The notes: generated by a model from the letters alone, not told the origin. Numbered from the stretch's first letter, positions 35,959 to 44,350 are shown. The stretch is 64,000 nucleotides of DNA from Xanthomonas indica (GCF_040529045.1 NZ_CP131914.1:1224501-1288500), one strand, 5' to 3'. A program made the numbers and translations.

Positions 35959-36360
35959 ATGTCCGCTCCCGTCTCCCGCCTGGCGCCCTACGGTGCCACC
36001 CTGCTGCGCCTGGCCCTGGGCGCGCTGTTCCTGGTGCATGCACTGACCAAGCTGCTGGTGTTCACCCCGGCCGGCACCGCCGCCTACTTCGTGTCGCTCG
36101 GGTTGCCCGGCGCGCTGGGCTATGTGGCGATGGCGCTGGAGTTCACCCTCGCCGCGGCCTTGCTGCTTGGCGTGTACGCGCGCTGGGTGGGACTGCTCGG
36201 CATCCCGCTGCTGCTCGGCACCATCGTCAGCGTGCACGGCGCCAACGGCTTCGGCTTCGCCAATCCCGGCGGCGGCTGGGAGTACCCGGCGTTCTGGGCG
36301 CTGGCGCTGGCGGTGCTGTTCCTGATCGGCGACGGCCGCTTCGTGTTGCGCACGCGCTGA
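35959..36360 (+). CDS. DoxX-family membrane protein
   Basis: 133 residues with four hydrophobic helices: LRLALGALFLVHALTKLLV; LGYVAMALEFTLAAALLLGV; VGLLGIPLLLGTIVSVHG; WALALAVLFLIGDGRF. The conserved DoxX features are the early RLALGALFLVHALTK and PGGGWEYPAFWALALA. Inner-membrane protein; DoxX relatives act in thiol/quinone redox homeostasis or as oxidase subunits. It precedes the extradiol dioxygenase gene by 34 bp, so they form a two-gene operon divergent from LysR. Confidence 0.88.
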   Translation: MSAPVSRLAPYGATLLRLALGALFLVHALTKLLVFTPAGTAAYFVSLGLPGALGYVAMALEFTLAAALLLGVYARWVGLLGIPLLLGTIVSVHGANGFGFANPGGGWEYPAFWALALAVLFLIGDGRFVLRTR

Positions 36361-36394
36361 GCGTGGTGTTTCCTGTCCCTTCCGGAGACCTGTC

Positions 36395-37201
36395 ATGTCC
36401 CGTCTGCCCTCCCTGTACATCTCGCACGGTTCGCCGATGACCGCGCTGCAGCCCGGCCTGGTCGGCACGCGCCTGGCCGAACTGGCGAAGACGCTGCCGC
36501 GGCCGCGCGCCATCGTGCTGGCCTCGGCGCACTGGCTGGGCCGGCGGCCGCTGGTCGGTGCCGCCACGCAGCCGCCGACCATCCACGACTTCGGCGGCTT
36601 CCCGCAGGCGCTGTATGCGATGCAGTACCCGGCGCCGGGCGCGCCGGCGCTGGCCCACCAGGTCGCCGAGCTGCTGGCGCAGGCCGGGCTGGCGCCGGTG
36701 CTGGACGAGCGCCGCGGGCTGGACCACGGCGTGTGGGTGCCGCTGTCGCTGCTGTACCCGCAGGCCGACATCCCGGTGGTGCCGCTGTCGATCCAGCCGG
36801 AACTGGGGCCGGAGCACCATCTGGCGCTGGGCCGCGCGCTGGCGCCGCTGCGCGAGGACGGCGTGCTGGTGATCGGCTCGGGCAGCATCACCCACAACCT
36901 GCACGACTTCGGCCGCTACGCCGAGGGCAAGGAAGTGCCCTACGTGCGTCCGTTCATCGAGTGGACCGAGCAGGCGTTGCGCCGCGACGACGTGCCGGCG
37001 ATGCTCGACTACCGGCGGCAGGCGCCGTTCGCCGCGCGTGCGCATCCCACCGACGAGCACTGGTTGCCGATCTACGTGGCGATGGGCGCGGCGGGGACGG
37101 ACGGGTTAGGCGCGCAGCGCATCGACGCCGGGATCGACGCCGGCCTGCTGGCGATGGACATCTATCGCTTCGATGGCGCCGCGGCACGCGCAGCGGCCTG
37201 A
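36395..37201 (+). CDS. 4,5-DOPA/extradiol ring-cleavage dioxygenase (DODA/LigB type)
   Basis: 268 residues. Start MSRLPSLYISHGSPMTALQPG with the first metal His. Further metal/catalytic residues are in ASAHWLG, TIHDFGGFPQALYAM, LDHGVWVPLSLLYP and SGSITHNLHDF. This is the YgiD/DODA arrangement, which opens catechol rings such as DOPA using a divalent metal and O2. SD GGAG lies 10-13 nt upstream. It fits the block's theme of quinone/catechol handling. A hairpin lies 52 bp after the stop. Confidence 0.9.
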   Translation: MSRLPSLYISHGSPMTALQPGLVGTRLAELAKTLPRPRAIVLASAHWLGRRPLVGAATQPPTIHDFGGFPQALYAMQYPAPGAPALAHQVAELLAQAGLAPVLDERRGLDHGVWVPLSLLYPQADIPVVPLSIQPELGPEHHLALGRALAPLREDGVLVIGSGSITHNLHDFGRYAEGKEVPYVRPFIEWTEQALRRDDVPAMLDYRRQAPFAARAHPTDEHWLPIYVAMGAAGTDGLGAQRIDAGIDAGLLAMDIYRFDGAAARAAA

Positions 37202-37252
37202 ACGCCGGCGCGTCGACCTGAGCGATTCATGGCGGTGAAGGCCGCAGCGCAT

Positions 37253-37277
37253 CCGCGTCTCACCGTTTGAGACGCGG
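37253..37277. terminator. Hairpin between the dioxygenase and radical-SAM genes
   Basis: CCGCGTCTCA (37,253-37,262) and TGAGACGCGG (37,268-37,277) form a perfect 10-bp stem with a 5-nt loop. It ends 18 bp before the GTG of the radical-SAM gene. Likely the terminator of the DoxX-dioxygenase operon; its closeness to the next start means it could also affect that gene's leader. Confidence 0.65.
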
Positions 37278-37295
37278 ACCCGGCATCGTCGGCCG

Positions 37296-38540
37296 GTGAA
37301 TACCCTCGAAAAACTCGCCGTGCTCGCCGACGCGGCCAAGTACGACGCCTCCTGCGCTTCCAGCGGTGCCGACAAGCGCCATTCGCTGCGCAGCGGCGGC
37401 ATCGGCAGCACCGAGGGCATGGGCATCTGCCATTCGTACACGCCCGACGGGCGTTGCGTGTCGCTGCTGAAGATCCTGCTGACCAACTTCTGTGTGTTCG
37501 ACTGCGCGTACTGCGTCAACCGCGTGTCCAGCAACGTGCGCCGCGCGCGCTTCACCCCGGCCGAAGTGGTCAAGCTGACCCTGGATTTCTACAAGCGCAA
37601 CTACATCGAAGGGTTGTTCCTCTCCAGCGGCATCATCCGCAACAGTGACTACACCATGGAGCAACTGGTCGAGGTGGCGCGGCAGTTGCGCGAGGAGCAT
37701 CGCTTCGCCGGCTACATCCATCTCAAGACCATTCCCGATGCGGCGCCGGAACTGCTCGCCGCCGCCGGCCGCTACGCCGACCGGCTCAGCATCAACGTGG
37801 AGTTGCCGACCGAAGGCGGCCTGGCGCAACTGGCGCCGGAGAAGAACGTCGGCGGCATCCGTGCGGCGATGGGCGAGTTGCGCTGGCGCATCGAGGAGAG
37901 CAAGGAGGCGCGCAAGGCCGAGACGCGGGTACGCGCCAAGCCGCCGCGCTTCGCCCCGGCCGGGCAGAGCACGCAGATGATCGTCGGTGCCGATGGCGCC
38001 GACGACCGCGCGATCCTGCACACCAGCCACAATCTCTACGGCAACTATCGCCTGCGCCGGGTCTACTACTCCGCGTTCAGTCCGATTCCCGACGCCTCCA
38101 GCAAGCTGCCGCTGCTGGCGCCGCCGCTGCAGCGCGAGCACCGCCTGTACCAGGCCGACTGGCTGCTGCGGTTCTACGATTTCTCGGTGGAGGAGATCGC
38201 CCCGCCCGCGGCCAGCGGCATGCTCGATCTGGACGTGGACCCCAAGCTGGCCTGGGCGCTGCGCAACCCCGAGCGGTTCCCGGTAGATCTCAACACCGCC
38301 GCGCGCGAACTGCTGCTGCGCGTGCCGGGGCTGGGCACGCGCAACGTCGAGCGGCTGCTGCTGGCGCGGCGGCACGCGCGGCTGCGGGTCGAGGACCTGG
38401 CGCGGCTGCGGGTGCCGCTGAAGAAGCTGCTGCCGTTCGTCAGCGTGCTCGATCACCATCCGCGGCAGCGGCTGGACGATCCGCAACGGCTGCGCGCGCA
38501 ACTGGCGCCGGCGCCGCGGCAGGGTGGCCTGTTTGATTGA
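37296..38540 (+). CDS. Putative DNA modification/repair radical SAM protein
   Basis: 414 residues from GTG 37296. The radical-SAM cluster is CVFDCAYC (Cys66-x3-Cys70-x2-Cys73) after KILLTNF. N-terminal segments KYDASCASSGADKRHSLRSG and GICHSYTPDGRCVSLLK are typical of this family (TIGR03916). Near the C-terminus VPGLGTRNVERLLLARR is a helix-hairpin-helix DNA-binding motif. The family nearly always neighbours a DUF4130-UdgX gene, as here (overlap or close spacing). The chemistry is unknown; a role in repair or modification of DNA is inferred from the HhH motif and the partner. Confidence 0.9.
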   Translation: MNTLEKLAVLADAAKYDASCASSGADKRHSLRSGGIGSTEGMGICHSYTPDGRCVSLLKILLTNFCVFDCAYCVNRVSSNVRRARFTPAEVVKLTLDFYKRNYIEGLFLSSGIIRNSDYTMEQLVEVARQLREEHRFAGYIHLKTIPDAAPELLAAAGRYADRLSINVELPTEGGLAQLAPEKNVGGIRAAMGELRWRIEESKEARKAETRVRAKPPRFAPAGQSTQMIVGADGADDRAILHTSHNLYGNYRLRRVYYSAFSPIPDASSKLPLLAPPLQREHRLYQADWLLRFYDFSVEEIAPPAASGMLDLDVDPKLAWALRNPERFPVDLNTAARELLLRVPGLGTRNVERLLLARRHARLRVEDLARLRVPLKKLLPFVSVLDHHPRQRLDDPQRLRAQLAPAPRQGGLFD

Positions 38541-38596
38541 CGCGATGGGCGCGGCCTGTTGCGTTTCAGGCGCAGGAGCGATGCGCGGGGCGTGCC

Positions 38597-40039
38597 GTGT
38601 TTCAGGCTGAGGTGCTGCCGCCGTGGAGCCTGGAGGCGTGGCGGGCCGTGGCGCGGGCGGCATGGTGTGCGCAGGTGGCGCCGGAGACGCTGGCCTGGGA
38701 TGGCGATGCGCAGGGCGGCCTGCTCGCCGGCACCGACGTCGCGGCGCTGCCTGCGCAGGTGCCGCCGCCGCGGGTGTCGGCCGAGTTCCTGGCGCTGGCC
38801 GGCGCGGTGCTGTGCCATCGCGATCCGCAGCGGCATGCGCTGCTGTACCGCCTGCTGTGGCGCATCGCCGGCGGCGAGCGCGCGCTGCTGCAGCGGGTCA
38901 CCGATGCCGACGTGCACCGCGCGCAGCAATGGGCGCAGGCGGTGCGCCGCGACAGCCACAAGATGAAGGCGTTCGTGCGCTTCCGTGAGGTGCCGGGCGA
39001 GCAGGAGGCCTACATCGCCTGGTTCGAGCCGGAGCACCACATCGTCGATCGCGTGGCACCGTTCTTCGCACGCCGTTTTGCCGGCATGCGCTGGGCGATC
39101 CTCACCCCGTACCGCAGTGTGCGCTGGGATGGCGAGACGCTGCAGTTCGGCGCCGGCGCGCAGCGCGCCGATGCGCCGGCCGACGATGCGCAGGACACGC
39201 TGTGGCGCACCTACTACGCCAACATCTTCAATCCGGCGCGGCTCAACCCGACGATGATGCGCCAGGAGATGCCGCAGAAATACTGGAAGCATCTGCCGGA
39301 GGCGCAGCTGCTGCCCACGCTGATCCGCGACGCCGGGCAGCGCGTGCGCGAGATGGCCGAGCGCGCGCCGGAGCCGGTGCGTCGGCGCATTCCCGCGCCG
39401 CCCCCGGCGCCGGCGGTGGCCGCCGACGACAGCCTCGAGGCGCTGCGCGCGGCGGCGCGCGACTGCCGCCGCTGTCCGCTGTGGCAGCCGGCCACCCAGA
39501 CCGTGTTCGGCGAGGGACCGCAGGATGCCGCGGTGATGGTGGTCGGCGAGCAGCCCGGCGACGAGGAGGACCTGAGTGGGCGTCCCTTCGTCGGCCCGGC
39601 CGGACGCCTGTTCGACCGCGCGTTGCAGGAACTGGGGGTCGAACGTGCCGGCATGTACGTCACCAACGCGGTCAAGCATTTCCGCTTCGAGCAACGCGGC
39701 AAGGCGCGGCTGCACCGCAATCCCGAGCGTGCCCATGTCGAGGCCTGCCGGATGTGGCTGGCCGGTGAACTGGCGCGGGTGCGCCCCCGCATCGTGCTGT
39801 GCCTGGGCGCGACCGCGGCGCGCGCGGTGCTGGGGAACGGGTTTGCGCTGATGGCCCAGCGTGGGCAGTGGCAGGCGCTGGACGACGGCACGCGTGCCCT
39901 GGCCACCGTGCATCCGTCGTGGGTGCTGCGCCAGCGCGGCGGCGAAGCGGGAGAGGCCGCCTATCAAGGCTTCGTGCGCGACTTGCGCATGTTGGCGGAG
40001 CAGGTGCCGATGCTGCACGGAGACAGTGCCGACGACTGA
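38597..40039 (+). CDS. udgX: DUF4130-UdgX fusion: uracil-DNA glycosylase-like cross-linking protein
   Basis: 480 residues from GTG 38597 (MFQAEVLPPWSLEAWRAV), chosen because homologues begin just before the ...W.A.AR motif; a TTG at 38537 overlapping the previous stop is the alternative. Residues 1-265 are the DUF4130 domain (WRIAGGERALLQRVTDADV, MKAFVRFREVP, PYRSVRWDG, PQKYWKHLPEA). Residues 285-470 are the family-4-like UDG domain: CRRCPLW (Fe-S Cys), VVGEQPGDEEDLSGRPFVGP, VTNAVKHFRFE and TVHPSWVLR. The UdgX-specific loop reads KARLHRN, keeping the His (residue 373, codon 39,713-39,715) that forms a covalent bond with uracil-DNA in characterised UdgX. Confidence 0.9.
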   Translation: MFQAEVLPPWSLEAWRAVARAAWCAQVAPETLAWDGDAQGGLLAGTDVAALPAQVPPPRVSAEFLALAGAVLCHRDPQRHALLYRLLWRIAGGERALLQRVTDADVHRAQQWAQAVRRDSHKMKAFVRFREVPGEQEAYIAWFEPEHHIVDRVAPFFARRFAGMRWAILTPYRSVRWDGETLQFGAGAQRADAPADDAQDTLWRTYYANIFNPARLNPTMMRQEMPQKYWKHLPEAQLLPTLIRDAGQRVREMAERAPEPVRRRIPAPPPAPAVAADDSLEALRAAARDCRRCPLWQPATQTVFGEGPQDAAVMVVGEQPGDEEDLSGRPFVGPAGRLFDRALQELGVERAGMYVTNAVKHFRFEQRGKARLHRNPERAHVEACRMWLAGELARVRPRIVLCLGATAARAVLGNGFALMAQRGQWQALDDGTRALATVHPSWVLRQRGGEAGEAAYQGFVRDLRMLAEQVPMLHGDSADD

Positions 40040-40107
40040 CGGCCTGCGCACGCGGCGGTCGTCGCAGTCGGGCGTGCTGCCGTCGTCGAGCGCAGGGAGG
40101 CGCAAAA

Positions 40108-40131
40108 CGGGGACGGCCGCAGCCGTCCCCG
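40108..40131 (-). terminator. Terminator between udgX and the fasciclin gene
   Basis: CGGGGACGGC (40,108-40,117) pairs with GCCGTCCCCG (40,122-40,131): a 10-bp stem with a CGCA loop. On the leftward strand it is followed by TTTT, so it is a good intrinsic terminator for the fasciclin gene and may also stop rightward transcription from udgX. Confidence 0.75.
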
Positions 40132-40156
40132 CGATGCCAATGCACCCCCGATGTGC

Positions 40157-40747
40157 TTACGGCATCAAAACCTTGTCCACCACATGGATCACGCCATTGC
40201 GCTGCATCACGTCGGCGGTGGTGACGTGCGCGGTATTGCCCTTGCTGTCGGTGAGGGTGACCTTGCCGCCGCGGGTCTTAGCGATCAGCGTTTCGCCCTG
40301 CACCGTGGTCAGCTTGGCGCTGCCGCCGCCGGCCTTGATCTGCGCCAGCAGCGCCGCCGCATCGAGCTTGCCCGGGACCACGTGGTAGGTCAGCACCTGG
40401 GTCAGCTTTTCCTTGTTCTCCGGCTTGAGCAGCGTGTCGACCGTGCCGGCCGGCAGGGCGGCGAAGGCGGCATTGGTCGGCGCGAACACGGTGAACGGGC
40501 CGGCGCCCTTCAGCGTGTCCACCAGGCCGGCGGCCTTGACCGCGGCGACCAGGGTGGTGTGCTCCTTGGAGTTGACCGCGTTGTCGACGATGTCCTTGGT
40601 CGCATACATCGGCGCGCCGCCAACCATCGGATTCGGCTTGGCCTCGCTCATCGCTGCGTGGTCGTGCATCGCGGCCTGGCCGGTGTCGGCCATGGCGGGC
40701 AGGGAGACGAGGCCGGCGAGGGCCAGGGCCAGCAAATGGAGTTTCAT
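40157..40747 (-). CDS. Secreted fasciclin (FAS1)-domain protein
   Basis: 196 residues. Signal peptide MKLHLLALALAGLVSLPAMA. A single FAS1 domain runs from about residue 60: TTLVAAVKAAGLVDTLKGAGPFTVFAPTNAAFAALP is the H1 region (pieces AAGLVDTLKGAGPFTVFAPT), then VLTYHVVPGKLDAA and the H2-like NGVIHVVDKVLMP. The region before the domain is His/Met-rich (AAMHDHAAMSEAKPNPM), which could bind copper. Periplasmic or secreted; FAS1 domains mediate adhesion and surface contacts. SD AAGGAG lies upstream of ATG 40747. Confidence 0.9.
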   Translation of the reverse strand: MKLHLLALALAGLVSLPAMADTGQAAMHDHAAMSEAKPNPMVGGAPMYATKDIVDNAVNSKEHTTLVAAVKAAGLVDTLKGAGPFTVFAPTNAAFAALPAGTVDTLLKPENKEKLTQVLTYHVVPGKLDAAALLAQIKAGGGSAKLTTVQGETLIAKTRGGKVTLTDSKGNTAHVTTADVMQRNGVIHVVDKVLMP

Positions 40748-41119
40748 GGGCTTGCTCCTTGAAAGGGATGCGCGGCCAGTCGACCGTGCACATCTCTCTA
40801 CGCGCGCTGCGCCGGTGCGGTTGCATCACGCGGTCCAGATAATGATGAACGAGCGTTCCCAATGTCGTCGCGCTCGCTGCAATACGCCAGATGGGAAGAG
40901 TAGGGCGGGTACTGGCCGCAAATCAGGTTTTGCCCGGCATCTCTTGCTTCGCCGTCGGCCGATTCTGTGGGTGCATGGCCCTTCGCCAATCACGGTCCGG
41001 TCCTGTCGATCAACTGGAAGCCGCCGGTGTTGCCAGCGGAACGCGATCGGCATCTGCCGTCGACCGGGATGCAGGGACATGCCAATCAACCGCACGATCA
41101 CATGCAAAGAGAGGATGGC
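40748..41119. other. Spacer with a possible coding remnant
   Basis: 372 bases without a firm gene. From GTG 40967 an open frame runs in phase into the next gene and reads NHGPVLSINWKPPVLPAERD, with mostly G/C third positions and a protein-like composition. This may be an N-terminal extension of the orphan gene or the tail of a lost gene. The first 200 bases hold the fasciclin promoter and nothing else recognised. Confidence 0.35.
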
Positions 41120-41593
41120 ATGAAGTACTACCACTACGGCCCTGTGTCGATTCTGAGCAAGGTAAAGCGACTGGGCGGCAGCAAGGGATGGGAGTTCATC
41201 GAAAGCGCACAGGATCAGTCGGAAGGAAAGCCGAAAGCGTGCTACGTCACACGCCTTTCGCCGGAGCAACTTGCCGACAACAGTAGCCCGGTAGCACGGG
41301 TGCTGGGCCTGAAGGCGACGCCGGGCGATCGCTGGCTGTGCTTTGAGATGGACTTGCCCGATGCCTGGGAGGAAAAAGGGGCTGCCGTGCTGATCACGCC
41401 CATCAAGGGGGACAGAGGCAAACAGGGAATCGCCCTGTTTCTGACCAAGCAAAAGGACTACGACGCGAGTCTCGATAACGACGTGGATGCACGTAGCGAC
41501 TACATCTACATCAATCGCGCGTATTGCACGCAAATATGGACCATTAGCACCGCCACGGGAAAAGACAAGGTGTTCGAACCCTACACGCCGTAG
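41120..41593 (+). CDS. Orphan hypothetical protein of lower GC content
   Basis: 157 residues, no family recognised, no signal peptide or TM segment. ATG 41120 (MKYYHYGPVSILSKVKRLGG) is preceded by GAGGA; ATG 41102 and GTG 40967 are in-frame alternatives. Composition is balanced and charged (KGDRGKQGIALFLTKQKDYD), with aromatic residues and few Ala, unlike its neighbours. The DNA is visibly less GC-rich at third positions than flanking genes, suggesting recent acquisition. It stands alone between the fasciclin gene and the antiporter. It could be an immunity or phage-derived protein, but nothing shows that. Confidence 0.65.
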   Translation: MKYYHYGPVSILSKVKRLGGSKGWEFIESAQDQSEGKPKACYVTRLSPEQLADNSSPVARVLGLKATPGDRWLCFEMDLPDAWEEKGAAVLITPIKGDRGKQGIALFLTKQKDYDASLDNDVDARSDYIYINRAYCTQIWTISTATGKDKVFEPYTP

Positions 41594-41967
41594 TCGATCC
41601 GGTTACGTGCCTGCCGCGTGGCATGCTCGGGGCATGGTGCGTTCGTGCGCTCCCTTGGCGAATTGCAGGGAGCGACGCGTTGCCGTTCCACACCTGTCGA
41701 GTCAGGAACATGGGCGGATCAAGCGTCGCGCGACGCAGTGCAGCCAGCGGACAACGCCGGCCGCGCCGTCATCCATCGGTGACGCACCGGGGCGTCCAGA
41801 TCCGGCTTGATGGACGCCGCTGGGTCCAGGGCGAGCGCTGCCCATCTTGCCCCCCAGTTGTGGGCCAGCCGTCCGGGCGGCAACGGTGCGACATCAGCGG
41901 CCGGCTGCGCCGTGCCACTGGACATCGCCGCCGCGGTGCGCTTTGCTTGCAGGCTCCCCCATTCATG
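41594..41967. other. Gene-free spacer before the antiporter
   Basis: About 370 bases without a convincing gene; open frames are GC-rich shadows. It presumably holds the antiporter promoter. GC rises from the orphan gene toward the antiporter. No repeat or operator recognised apart from the hairpin listed separately. Confidence 0.35.
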
Positions 41968-41993
41968 GGCGGCGCCGCCGGCGTGGCGCCGCC
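41968..41993 (+). promoter_or_regulatory. Stable hairpin in the antiporter 5' leader
   Basis: GGCGGCGCC (41,968-41,976) pairs with GGCGCCGCC (41,985-41,993), 9 bp of G-C pairs with an 8-nt loop, ending 12 nt before ATG 42006. In the transcript it would abut or occlude the ribosome site, so it may limit translation or act as a structured control element; a leftover terminator is the alternative. Confidence 0.4.
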
Positions 41994-42005
41994 GTCCGGA
42001 CGAGC

Positions 42006-43643
42006 ATGCATTCGATCGAAGTGGTCTTGGCGATGTTGCTGGCGGTGGTGGCCAGTGGCTACCTCGTGCGTGTCCTGCCGTTCTCGCTGCCGTTGCCGCT
42101 GGTGCAGATCGGCCTGGGCGCGATCATCGCCGGCGTGTTCAAGAAGGGCTATGCGCTGGAGCCGGAGCTGTTCTTCCTGCTGTTCCTGCCGCCGCTGCTG
42201 TTCCTGGACGGCTGGCGCATCCCCAAGCAGGGCCTGTTCCGTGACAAGGGCGTGATCCTGGAGCTGGCGTTGGGCCTGGTGGTGTTCACGGTGATCGGCG
42301 CCGGCTTCCTGATCCACTGGATGATCCCGACCATGCCGCTGGCGGTGGCGTTCGCGTTGGCCGCAGTGGTGTCGCCCACCGATCCGATCGCGGTGTCCTC
42401 GATCGCGGCGCGCGCGCCGATCCCCAAGCGGCTGATGCACATCCTGGAAGGCGAGTCGCTGCTCAACGACGCCTCCGGCCTGGTCTGCTTCCAGTTCGCG
42501 GTGGCCGCGGCGATCACCGGCGCGTTCTCGCTGGCCGACGCCTCGCTGACCTTCCTGTGGGTGGCGCTGGTCGGCGTGGCCGCCGGCATCGCGGTGGTGG
42601 TCGGCACTAGCCTGGCGCAGCGCTGGGTGTGGCGCCAGGTCGGCGAGGAGCCGGGCGCGGCGATCCTGGTCAACCTGTTGCTGCCGTTCGCGGCCTACCT
42701 GCTGGCCGAGGCGATCAACGCCTCGGGCATCCTCGCCGCGGTCGCCGCCGGCATCGCCATGAGCTACGTGGAACTGAGCGGCCGCGCCCCGGGCAGCATG
42801 CGCGTGCAGCGCTCGGCGGTGTGGGACATGGTGCAGTTCACCCTCAACGGCATCATGTTCGTGCTGCTCGGCGAGCAGTTGCCGGGCATCGTGCAGGGCG
42901 CCATGCACAACATGGACGAAGCCGGGCACCTGGACCCGTGGTGGCTGCTCGGCTACGCGCTGGCCATCTACGTCGGCCTGCTGCTGCTGCGCTTCCTGTG
43001 GGTGTGGCTGTCGCTGCGCTGGACCCTGCTCAAGGCGCGCCGTCGCGGCGAAGACCGGCAAAGCCCGCCGTGGCGGATCGTGGTGGCCACCTCGCTGGCC
43101 GGCGTGCGCGGCGCGATCACCCTGGCCGGCGTGCTGACCCTGCCGCTGGCCCTGCCCAATGGCGCCGCGTTCCCGGCGCGCGACCTGGCGATCTTCCTGG
43201 CCAGCGCGGTGATCGTCACCTCGCTGCTGGTCGCCAGCATCGCGCTGCCGCGCCTGCTGCGCGGCCTGGAGCTACCGGAAGAGCCGAGCGACCGGCTGGA
43301 GGAAGACCTGGCCCGGCGCGAGTCCTCGCGTGCGGCATTGGCCGCGGTGGAGAAGCTGCGCCAGCGGCTGGTGCAGGACAGCGAGCACGCCGACCTGTAC
43401 AACGAGGCGGCCAACCGGGTCAGCGCGCTGTACCAGCGCCATCTCGACCACGGCGATGCGATGGAGAGCGACCCGGAGGAGGCGCGGCGCCTGGACAATG
43501 TGCTGCGCCAACTGCGCAACGCCGGCCTGCAGGCCGAGCGCCAGGAACTGTTCAAGCTGACCCGCCAGCGCAAGATCTCCGACGAGATCGCGCGCCGGCT
43601 GATCCGCAATCTGGATCTGCTGGAGGCGCGGCGCAAGAGTTGA
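42006..43643 (+). CDS. Na+/H+ antiporter, CPA1 (NhaP) family
   Basis: 545 residues. About 12 hydrophobic helices to residue 425, then a charged coiled cytosolic tail (EEDLARRESSRAALAAVEKL, NVLRQLRNAGLQAERQELF). CPA1 hallmarks are FLLFLPPLLFLDGWR, the ion-site VSPTDPIAVSSIAARAPIP and LEGESLLNDASGLVCFQFA, plus the later ASLAGVRGAITLA-like TSLAGVRGAITLAGVLTLP. Exchanges Na+ or K+ for H+ at the inner membrane for pH and salt balance. The long C-terminal tail is typical of bacterial YjcE-like members and may be regulatory. Monocistronic. Confidence 0.92.
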   Translation: MHSIEVVLAMLLAVVASGYLVRVLPFSLPLPLVQIGLGAIIAGVFKKGYALEPELFFLLFLPPLLFLDGWRIPKQGLFRDKGVILELALGLVVFTVIGAGFLIHWMIPTMPLAVAFALAAVVSPTDPIAVSSIAARAPIPKRLMHILEGESLLNDASGLVCFQFAVAAAITGAFSLADASLTFLWVALVGVAAGIAVVVGTSLAQRWVWRQVGEEPGAAILVNLLLPFAAYLLAEAINASGILAAVAAGIAMSYVELSGRAPGSMRVQRSAVWDMVQFTLNGIMFVLLGEQLPGIVQGAMHNMDEAGHLDPWWLLGYALAIYVGLLLLRFLWVWLSLRWTLLKARRRGEDRQSPPWRIVVATSLAGVRGAITLAGVLTLPLALPNGAAFPARDLAIFLASAVIVTSLLVASIALPRLLRGLELPEEPSDRLEEDLARRESSRAALAAVEKLRQRLVQDSEHADLYNEAANRVSALYQRHLDHGDAMESDPEEARRLDNVLRQLRNAGLQAERQELFKLTRQRKISDEIARRLIRNLDLLEARRKS

Positions 43644-43648
43644 GGGCT

Positions 43649-43676
43649 GGGAATGGGGAATCGGGAATGGGGATTC
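43649..43676. repeat. GGGAATG/GGGAATC heptamer repeat
   Basis: Four near-identical heptamers in tandem (GGGAATG GGGAATC GGGAATG GGGATTC) just after the antiporter stop. Such GGGAATC-type strings are frequent 3' of genes in xanthomonad genomes (recollection, not checked). No coding or terminator function is evident. Confidence 0.7.
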
Positions 43677-43821
43677 GTGGAAGCGGGTTCCTGGCGCCGT
43701 TGCGGATTTTTCGCGGTGCCGGTGCCGGCTCGCGCCGGTTCACGGTTCTTCGCCCTCTGTACGTCATCGGCGCACGGTGGCCTGCGCCGCGGGTAGCAGG
43801 GCGCACGGCTAGCGCCCCGCG

Positions 43822-44301
43822 CTAGGCATCCTCGACCAGCGGCGGCAGCCGCCTGGGCACCGGCATGGATTTCACGATTGCGGTGTTGGTTTCGGCACGT
43901 TCGCTGACTTTCGCCAGGATGCTGTCCAGATGCTGGATGGTGCGCAGGTACAGCCGGCAGATGAAGCAGTCTTCGCCGGTCACCTTGTCGCATTCGACGA
44001 CTTCCGGGATGCGCTGCAGCAGTTCCTCCACCAGGTGCAACTGCCCCGGCAGCGGCTTCACCCGCACGATCGCCTGCAAGGTGTAGCCGAGCGTGCGTGG
44101 GTCGAGCTCGACCGTGAACCCGGCGATCACGCCCTGGTGCTGCAACCGCCGCACGCGGTCGGCGGTGGCCGGCGCCGACAGGCCGATCTGCCGGGCCAGT
44201 TCGCTGATTGCCACGCGCGCGTCCTGCGCCAGCGCGCCGAGGATGGCGCGGTCGATCGCGTCGAGTGTGGCAACGATGGGTACGGAAAGGCGATTTTGCA
44301 T
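43822..44301 (-). CDS. Lrp/AsnC-family transcriptional regulator
   Basis: 159 residues. N-terminal HTH: LDAIDRAILGALAQDARVAI, then SELARQIGLSAPATADRVRRLQHQGVI (read in pieces). The C-terminal RAM ligand domain has VRVKPLPGQL, VVECDKVTGEDCFICRLYL and the Gly/Asp pattern of amino-acid-binding members. ATG 44301 is chosen over an upstream TTG because the first residues MQNRLSVP precede the HTH directly. It is divergent from an EamA transporter with a palindrome between them, so it probably controls that exporter in response to an amino acid (inference). Confidence 0.9.
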   Translation of the reverse strand: MQNRLSVPIVATLDAIDRAILGALAQDARVAISELARQIGLSAPATADRVRRLQHQGVIAGFTVELDPRTLGYTLQAIVRVKPLPGQLHLVEELLQRIPEVVECDKVTGEDCFICRLYLRTIQHLDSILAKVSERAETNTAIVKSMPVPRRLPPLVEDA

Positions 44302-44336
44302 AAATGGATTAATTTCTGAGGTGATGTTGCTGGATG

Positions 44337-44350
44337 GCCTAATTTTAGGC
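44337..44350. promoter_or_regulatory. Palindrome GCCTAATTTTAGGC between regulator and transporter
   Basis: Perfect 6-bp arms GCCTAA/TTAGGC around TT, inside an AT-rich 111-bp divergent intergenic region that also holds GGATTAATTTCTGAGG 18 bp to its left. A good candidate operator for the adjacent Lrp/AsnC protein, whose family binds AT-centred imperfect palindromes. Confidence 0.5.

Noticed and set aside
40157-41593. Genomic island with mobile ends around the low-GC gene
   Set aside because: No integrase, tRNA, direct repeats or insertion sequence seen at the borders.
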